Assembly (NCBI GenBank): GCA_951394405.1
Contig: OX596334.1
Span: 682,001 to 746,000 of the forward strand
Reading direction: 5' to 3'
From: Coprinellus micaceus
Lineage: Eukaryota > Basidiomycota > Agaricomycetes > Agaricales > Psathyrellaceae
Length of the DNA stretch: 64,000 nt
In this document: positions 57,101-64,000 of the stretch, piece by piece
Position numbering within the stretch: the first letter of the stretch is position 1
Layout of the letters: the number at the start of each line of letters is the position of its first letter
Position numbers and translations under genes: made by a program
The notes under the pieces: model-generated
Seen by the model: only the letters and a program-made list of their open reading frames with translations
What the model was told of the DNA's origin: nothing
The model's database searches: none

Positions 57101-58953
57101 TACCCGAAACAGAGGATGAGGATGAGGATGAAGACGACGATGACGACGACGAACCTGTACAACCAATTGCAGCTGAGGACTTTGACCCTGACGACGAACC
57201 TGTAGACATGGAAGATGCACTACGTGCCACCAGTATACTTGATTCTCTCATCAGTCTATACCACGTCCCCCTGGAAGAGACCCTGACTCTCGACCAAGGC
57301 ATGGAAATGGCATTCTACATGGCACAGGACAAAGCACTAGGAGCGGCTACACGCCGTCCAGGAGATGCGCCTCGGACACACTGGGAAGCCTTCGCAGGAC
57401 CAGATGGCGAACACTGGCAGACCGCAGCACAGGTTGAGATTGACGCCCTAACCACCAATGGCACTTGGGAACTAGTCGAACTACCAGAGGGACGAAAGGT
57501 CGTCGGATCACGATGGGTCTTCCTCATCAAACGAAAGGCAGATGGCACAATCGACCGCTACAAGGCTCGACTTGTCGCCAAGGGATACTCCCAAATGCCT
57601 GGAGTAGACTACGATCAGACATGGGCACCTGCATCTCGTCTCACATCAATCCGCGCGATCTTCGCCCAAGCCGCCATGGAAGGACACTTCATCGAGACCA
57701 TTGACGTCGACAATGCCTACCTCAACGGAACAATTGAGGAGCAATACGAAGTCTACATGGAGCAAGCGCCAGGGTTTGAGATCAAGAATCCAGACTCAAA
57801 GGGACGGAGATGGGTGTGCCGGCTAAAGAAAGGTTTATATGGCTTGAAACAGAGCGGACGACTGTGGTACCAAAAGCTAGCATCAGAGCTTGAAGCGATC
57901 GGATTCACCCAAATAAAATCTGACCCAGCTATCTATGTCTGGGAGATGGATGGGACCCGTATTGTTGTACCAGTCTTCGTTGACGACATCACCATAACCT
58001 CGAAAAGCCAGGAGAAGATCCAATGGCTCAAGGACTCCCTTGCCAAGGTCTTCAAGATCAAGGATCTCGGACCCACCTCGTACCTGCTTGGAATCAAGGT
58101 CGACTACGACAGCGAGAACCGAGTCATGCGCCTATCCCAGACTCAATACATCCTCGACATGCTTGCGCGATTCAAGATGGAGGACTGCTACCCAGTAGGA
58201 ACTCCAATGGATCCAGGAAGCGGTGCTACCCTCACCAAGTACATTCCAAACAAGGCTGACAACGAGATGATGAAGAACGTCCCATACATGAATGCCATCG
58301 GCACCCTGATATACCTTATGATTGCGACACGCCCTGACATCGCCTACGCTGTTGCCAAACTAGCCCAATACAACTCCAACCCCGGACCTATGCATTGGAA
58401 AGCAGTCAAACACCTATTCCGTTACCTCAAGGGAACCAAAGATCTGAAGCTCACCTATCGTAACAATGGTAGCAAGATGTCTTCGGAGCTCTTCCAAGCG
58501 TACAGCGATGCAGATCATGCTGGGTGCCTTGACACGCGACGATCCACATCTGGATTTGTCATTAAAATGGGATCGGGAGCCGTTAGTTGGTCGGCAAAGA
58601 AGCAATCGACGGTGGCAGACTCCTCAACAGAGGCAGAGTACGTCTCTGCGTCGAGCGCTGGAAGGGACATCATCTGGATGCGCACACTCCTGAAGGAACT
58701 TGGTCACGACGTCTCTACTCCCTCACCACTCATGGTCGACAACCAATCCGCACTCAAGGTTCTCCGGAACCCAGAGCTCCACAGCCGAATGAAGCACATT
58801 GATATAAAGATGCATTGGATTCGGGATGCTATCAAGCGAGGCGACATTACTGTTCACTTTTTATCTACTACCGATATGATCGCCGATATATTTACTAAAC
58901 CTTTACCCAAACCTGCCGTTGAACGTCATCGACTCGCTCTTGGACTCGAGTAA
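54127..58953 (+). pseudogene. Copia Gag-Pol polyprotein with one premature stop (TGA at 55798)
   Basis: The frame matches the intact copy at 29026-33852 in length (1608 positions) and domain order. Start taken at the ATG of MDSTTTASPIML. Codon 558, CGA (Arg) in the intact copy, is TGA here: a C-to-T change at a CpG. It falls 14 residues after the first integrase catalytic Asp, so a translated product would contain Gag, protease and the start of integrase only. After the stop the same frame stays open to the end, including the NGVSERLNRTL integrase segment, the FVDDI reverse transcriptase signature and ADIFTKPL. Only scattered substitutions separate the copies, so inactivation looks recent. 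Confidence 0.95.
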
Positions 58954-58980
58954 ATACAGAGACATTACATTGAGGGGGTG

Positions 58981-59363
58981 TGTTGGAAGACAATGCTCAT
59001 GTCAACTCTATCTCTACAAAGAATACCTCTATTTCGAATGTTTTACTTATCTTCTATTGTTCTACAGAGAACAACAATCACCTTGTATTATTCCCATTAT
59101 ACTCGCACTTATTGTTCTCTTATCTCCACCTTATCTCCATTCACTGCTATTGTTCTCTACTTATGGAACATCTATTGTTCTTTCTTATTGTTCCGCATAT
59201 AGGTTATCTATTGTTCTCTACAGTATATAGTCCACACTGTAAGTGGGTGAGTCCCCATCGAACTCTCCCCACTTACAGGTGCGTATCTTGTATACCCTAC
59301 TTACTTTCAATCTAACATCGAACTCTCCCCACTTACAGTGGGTCATACTTGCATCGTTCTACA
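58981..59363 (+). repeat. 3' LTR of copia copy 2
   Basis: 383 bp directly after the polypurine tract and followed by the target duplication GATAG. Confidence 0.9.
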
Positions 59364-59368
59364 GATAG

Positions 59369-59675
59369 AGGTTGGCGTAAGGCGTCCCCGAGATCCTCCA
59401 GGATGGGCCGTTGCAGCTTGTAGAGAGCGAGCGTGAGGCAGTAGGCTGCAGGTAGGCTTGAAGTCCTCCACGCGATGGGAATGGAGAGAGTACTGTTTGA
59501 AGGATCTACGAGGACGGGGTCACGGTAAGTATGAAGTAGTAATGCGGAAGAGGCCCCAGATGCAGGAGGGCAATGCAATTGGGGATGATAAACAGGGCGG
59601 GAGTTGGCCAAGGTGGTGAGCTCAGAGGATATTGTAGGTGTTGAGGAGCCCAATATTCCCGGCCTAGCAAAGAAC
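59369..59675. repeat. Left edge of copy C of the large repeat unit
   Basis: From about 59560 it matches 25655-25755 (GAGGAGCCCAATATTCC and CCTAGCAAAGAA are shared). The first 190 bases have no match found in the window. Confidence 0.55.
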
Positions 59676-60405
59676 CAGGTGTAGACGGGGATTTTGTAAA
59701 CTAACCACCTGCAATAGCAGGAAAGGGGAACTTACAAAACCACTGCAACAACAGCATGGTTGTTTACAATCCCCTGGAGAAGCTGTGACTGGTGCTTCCC
59801 TGCTTCTCGGACTTTGATCAGGCTTCTTCTGATGTCTCAATTAGGCAAGTTCAACATGTGATCATGTGACGCAAGTTGTTTTTCATTCACGACGGCCCCC
59901 ACATTCCCACATGGGTTGCTCCCTCCCACTCCACATTGCACCCCTCCCTTCAGGGGGGCCCCGCAATGCTCTGGGGAGGGTCCCAGGGCCCCCGATGTGA
60001 GACCGTCAGTCACATATGTGGGGCCCCTGGGTTCCTTGCCCCCACTCATCACAGAGTCGGCCCAAGGGCCTCAATTTAACAGCTGAGGGTAGCAGTGCAC
60101 ACGCCGGGTGGTTGCACTTTTATAATAAATTTTATTTGAGCCCGTTTGAGAACATTTTTGAGAGCCCGCAACATATAATTTGGTTTGTTTGATTGAGTGG
60201 ATGTACAGTAGTGCACAACATGTGACTGCGTTACAAACATGGCACCTACCAAATTAGGAAGGGTACAGCAATGACAATGGCTGCCGGATAGCTGCAGCTA
60301 GCTGCAGGCATTTGTTTACAAACCCCCCTCCTGTTGCAGTGGTTTTGTAAGTTCCCCTTTCTTGCTGTTGCAGTGGTTTGTTGACAAACACCCCACCAAG
60401 TGGTG
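59676..60405. mobile_element. Second hAT-like MITE, related in its core but with different ends
   Basis: A 730-bp insertion into copy C. AAAGAAC flanks it (59669-59675 and 60406-60412); the related empty site at about 25754 in copy B has AAAGAAT. Terminal inverted repeats of about 85 bases share AAAGGGGAACTTACAAAACC and CACTGCAACA and differ elsewhere. The ends do not match those of the element at 26818. The core (about 59830-60190), however, matches the core of that element in reverse orientation. No transposase frame is present. Confidence 0.7.
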
Positions 60406-63400
60406 AAAGAACATCCTACCGCCTGCCGAGATTGAGCCAGGGCCCCAGGATTCTGGAGACAATAGATCAATGTCATGCAAGCTGACAACCTCATTGCTGC
60501 TTCGAGTCAACAAACAAGATTTGCAAAGAGGAAGACTTCCGAAACTGCGAGAAGGGGCAGCAGTACCCAGTGGTTGGTAGACATGGGTGGAGACGAAAGG
60601 AGAAGTAAGAGGGGATGTGGATAAGAACTTAAGAGTAGAGCATGTGAAGGCCCCCAAGTACCGAGGATAGAGTGCTCCAGGGTGGGAGATTGGGGGCTTA
60701 GAAAATATGCGAAGGAATTGGTGTGGGGAGAAGGGGGGGAATCATGTCAGGTGGCGAGGCATGCACACGAAGGGATGAGGGAAAGGCATCTGGGAGCCTC
60801 GTGAAACACTGGAAACACACAAAGTGATTCGCACTGAGTACGAAGCCTCGAGAAATGGGGGACCTGTATTTGAAAGCCCTCCCTTTACGTAGCGGAATAT
60901 AGAGAAGGGCTGACCCACCCCAACAGCGTCACCTCTGAAGAGTGTCAATGCTTGTTGAGAAGCTGGAAGCACAGGTGAGTGGACCAACACTGACGCAATG
61001 GCCGAGGGCCAAAGATCAAAGTGTGGCATCACCAACCTTTCCCTTTTCTCAACCACAACCTCCTCTTCTCTCTCACTTGTCCCTACTTCAACATCTTATC
61101 AACCCCAGTCGTTGCTGCCCATCCGTCCCCACCATCAAACCTCAGCTCACTGTGCTCTCATCCCCCAACACCGTCTTACTTGGACACAGGCGCCTGCTCT
61201 GTCGACCGCGGCACCCCTCAACTACAGCCTATGGAGATGTTGAGCCACAAACCTCGGCTCATGGCACTCTTGCACTGACACTCTGGTGCCCTCTTCTTCA
61301 AGATGCCACCACACACCGTTGACGGTTCTTTCGACCACAATCCTCTCTTCCCTCAAGATCATCCCTGTCTCAATGCCTTCCATAATGGCCTCCACCACCG
61401 GCGTTGCCTCGATGAATGAGGCACTGCGATTTCTCGGTTTCCGGTCTCCTGTTGCACAACGGCATTCCAACTTGCCTTTTAGTATCGGCTCTCAACCACA
61501 TCCCCCGAGACCCTCAGGACAACACCCATTGACGCTATCAGTCTCCACCCCACTTAGCAGACCACCAAACCTCAATTCAGCGATGACAAACAGACCATGT
61601 CTGGGGTGGCTTCCAGCAGGACTTGTTGCGACGACCGATGAGGATATTTTGTCTCTATCTGCCACCTGGCCACCCTAGTTCGCCCACTACTGGACTAGCA
61701 AGACCACAATCGTTTATCACACAGTTACAATCCTCCATATCTTCGGCCCCAGCGATCGCTTGGTCATCCCCAGATATCAACAAGAAGGGATTGTAAACCA
61801 ATGTAGAGGTGGGAGATGAAACATAGCCCCTCGCAGCGTTGGATCGGATCGTTTGGGCACGGACATTGATGGTACATTTTGCTTGCCCTTGCTTAGCCTC
61901 TATTCCTCTGTGCTTTTGTCGTGATTCCTTTCACCTGCTTCCTCCCCTCGCTTTCGTTCTTACACATCCGTCCCCCCTCAATACCCTAGCTTCCAACTTC
62001 TCCCTTCCTGGTTGGACTCATAAACCATACTAATGACTTTTGCAGACGATCCCCTTCCAAAGTGATGGTTAGATGCGAGGAAATCCCCTGTACCGTGTCC
62101 CATTCCCCGCTCCAGCAAAGCGGAACCCCGCCTATGCCGACACCCTGCAGCCATTAGGCTTTGACTTGCAGCATGGAATTGTTTTCCAGGCTTGATCAAA
62201 CGTTGCCTGGAGGTCTGCGTGGATCGGCCTACCCAAATCCTCTATGCCTAGACCACCACCCACAGCATCGCGGACCCTCTCCCCCTATCCTCAATCAGAG
62301 ACCACCAAGGATGTCCAACGAAGTGCCTCGATCAAGGGCAGCATCGCTTCTGGGAGAAGGTGTGGTTCGGTGAGGCACGGTTTGCCCTGCGCTCAGCCGC
62401 CCAAGGTCAAATTCATTCCTACAGTGGTACCTAGGAAGCTGTCCTGGTCACCTTAGCGTCCTCTCGCTTCCACGACATCAGCTTATGTCTGTTACCCACC
62501 ATCCAGCTCTCCATATTGTGGTCCAAGGCATGCATCACCCAGAGGCAACCTCGATGCATGGGCCCCTCCCTTGTTCGCCATGTTCGCCAGGGTATCATTG
62601 AAGAAGAATAATTGGGGAGTACTGCATCCCGTTCTTCAGTCGAACAGTCGAGTGGCTTCGATGTGGAGAGGGGAATGTGCTGGGTCGGGAGCTGAGGAGC
62701 GTGGAATGAGCAAGGTGAGGGAAGATTGGGGAGTAGGCGGAGAAGTCGCGAGTGTGTATGTGGGGGTGATGAACCAGATCTCATCATTGTACTGAGTGCA
62801 TTTATTGTCGGTTTGATCCGTTCTCCCTTTCTCCACTCCTCACATGTAACGACATGTCCTCCCTTACGCTTTGATATTGTATATACTTCAATTTCAGCGC
62901 TTCGCCCATTTCTTTCGTGTCTTCTATCGTTGTTTGCATTTCCCCTGTCTTTCGTTCCATTGTGTGCACCTTTCCATCGTCACACTGGCTCATTTCTTTC
63001 CTTACTTCTTACACCCCCTCCCTCAGGACCACCTAGGCCAGTTTCGAGGAGCTTTGGTGTGCAATTACCTTCTTTCTCAATGCCTCCACTGCCTCAGGTT
63101 AGGTACGACTGCATCAACCTTTTTGCCGAACACACGGATTGATGGGAGCCCTACCCTTCATTGGAACCTGTCGTACGTTAGGAGTTGTGTTCGCTCCAGT
63201 CCTTGAACCCTTCCTTTCAGAAAGTGATGGGAAATGTACATATCTATGTTGTATCCTGAGCAACTTTGATGCGACTTACCGTATTCTCGCTTTGCTTCCA
63301 AACAAGCTGTGTTTCTCTCTGTAGTTGCCCCTCTCAACAGTCTTACTATATCTTTTTTTGACCTCTCGTTGGGACGTAGGCAGTGGCTACACACCCATTT

Positions 63401-63600
63401 GTCCTGCTCAATCTTGGTTCACTGGTGGGCGACCTCAAAGTTAACGATACGCAAGAAAATCATGATAGGTATTGACGACACCAAGGCAGAGGCGAGGCAA
63501 GGAGCAGCTCGGAAGATTAGAGAGTGTTTGATAGATACGAGCACTCGAGTCAGCCTCGCCTACAAATTTTGTACGTCACGAACAGGGCTTCCCTAACCTT
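60406..63600. repeat. Large repeat unit, copy C (internally deleted)
   Basis: 60545-61260 matches copy A 1-720 at about 75-80%. From about 61300 the sequence instead matches A from about 8270 onward (TTGCACAACGGCATTCC versus TTGCGCAACGGCATCCC), including intron-like segment 5. About 7.5 kb of the A arrangement is therefore absent. CpGs of copies A and B are often TG or CA here (for example GTGTGGCATC for GCGCGGCATC), as expected for an older methylated copy. Beyond about 62900 the match to A is uncertain. Confidence 0.65.
61872..62045 (+). other. Intron-like segment 5 (copy C)
   Basis: Counterpart of 8843-9028: GTACATTTTGC at the start, ATACTAATGACTTTTGCAG at the end. The branch-like motif has changed but the boundaries remain. 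Confidence 0.5.
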
Positions 63601-63810
63601 CGTGGCCCCCATCTGAACTTCTTTCCTACTCACCCCCAGCCACTCGTCCCTGCCCCGCATCACCCGATCGTTGTCACACAGGACCACGGTTACCGCGTTT
63701 CCAAAGGAAACATGCTGGAAACATGCTGGAAATGATTCACATGTTTCCTGTGTGTCTCCTCCAGAAACATGGTCAAAACATTCAGGCCATGCACATCTCA
63801 GTCACCGTGG

Positions 63811-63869
63811 AATGACCCCTTTAAAGGCCTATGAATTTTTTGTTCCAATAGGCCTAAAAGGGGGTCATT
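63811..63869. repeat. Hairpin: 22-bp imperfect inverted repeat
   Basis: AATGACCCCTTTAAAGGCCT plus AT (63811-63832) pairs with 63848-63869 at 19 of 22 positions around a 15-base AT-rich loop. A shorter inverted pair, GGAAACATG/CATGTTTCC, lies just upstream at about 63697-63747. It may be a small palindromic element or the end of a larger one beyond the window. Confidence 0.65.
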
Positions 63870-63879
63870 ACATTTGTGT

Positions 63880-64000
63880 TCCCCCTTCCACTATTCCTCT
63901 TTCTGGTCCACTATTCCACACTTCCCTTCCAAATATCCATTCCAATTCCCCATTGGGAACCAAATCTGTTCCATATTCCACCTTCTATTCCACCATATCC
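63880..64000. repeat. TTCCA-rich simple sequence
   Basis: TTCCA recurs about nine times in 120 bases, often as CTATTCCA or CATTCCA, without strict periodicity. It runs off the window end. Confidence 0.5.

Larger units (their letters stand above)
53156..59363 (+). mobile_element. Ty1/copia retrotransposon, copy 2, complete but with a premature stop
   Basis: Same family as 28616-35051 in the opposite orientation. LTRs of 383 bp at 53156-53538 and 58981-59363 show two differences by eye (C/T near 53214, A/G near 53371). Target duplication GATAG at 53151-53155 and 59364-59368. The primer site GTTATGAGCCC, leader, gag-pol frame and polypurine tract TGAGGGGGTG are all present. The coding frame has one nonsense change, so autonomous activity is unlikely, although the RNA could be mobilised by proteins of an intact relative. 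Confidence 0.95.

Noticed and set aside
63880..64000. TTCCA-rich tail as a telomere or centromere satellite
   Set aside because: There is no strict period, no TTAGGG-type repeat, and too little sequence before the window ends.

Overview
The window looks like a repeat-rich, gene-poor stretch of a filamentous basidiomycete genome, most likely Agaricomycetes. The grounds are a NACHT-ankyrin (NLR-like) gene of the kind expanded in mushroom-forming fungi with many introns of about 50-60 nt, a chromodomain Ty3/gypsy element, a Ty1/copia family primed by half of initiator tRNA-Met, and small hAT-like inverted-repeat elements. The species cannot be named from the sequence alone. All statements come from reading the sequence by eye; no alignment or database search was run.

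Layout. 1-9800 is copy A of a large degenerate repeat unit with no intact gene. It carries several pyrimidine-rich, intron-like segments (GTAYGTT or GTGAGT ... CTGAC/CTAAC ... AG) that recur at matching places in copy B. 9801-22285 has no convincing gene and holds more of these segments plus internal repeats. 22286-25060 is the one ordinary host gene, a NACHT-ankyrin protein of about 761 aa in roughly ten exons. 25600-53155 is copy B of the large unit, collinear with A but split by a hAT-like MITE (26818-27543), a complete minus-strand copia element (28616-35051) and a complete plus-strand gypsy element (35697-43428). 53156-59363 is a second copia copy, on the plus strand, with one premature stop. 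59540-63600 is copy C of the large unit: more diverged, CpG-poor, deleted internally, and holding a second MITE (59676-60405). The last 400 bases hold a hairpin and TTCCA-rich simple sequence.

Each LTR element has its target-site duplication, two LTRs, a primer site, a polypurine tract and coding capacity. Copy A supplies matching empty sites for the first copia insertion, the gypsy insertion and the first MITE. Copia copy 1 (1608 aa, intact) could act for copy 2, which is disabled by a single CGA-to-TGA change. One LTR of copia copy 1 holds a 223-bp TGTT...AACA insertion that contains a whole tRNA-like sequence.

The most unusual content is in the gypsy element. It has a 10-nt primer site complementary to its own predicted RNA 5' end (Tf1-type self-priming). 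Its Gag frame is open for 819 nt upstream of the first ATG. A duplicated segment of about 24 residues lies just before the reverse transcriptase YMDD motif. A third, GC-rich ORF with two zinc-knuckle-like motifs sits between pol and the 3' LTR.
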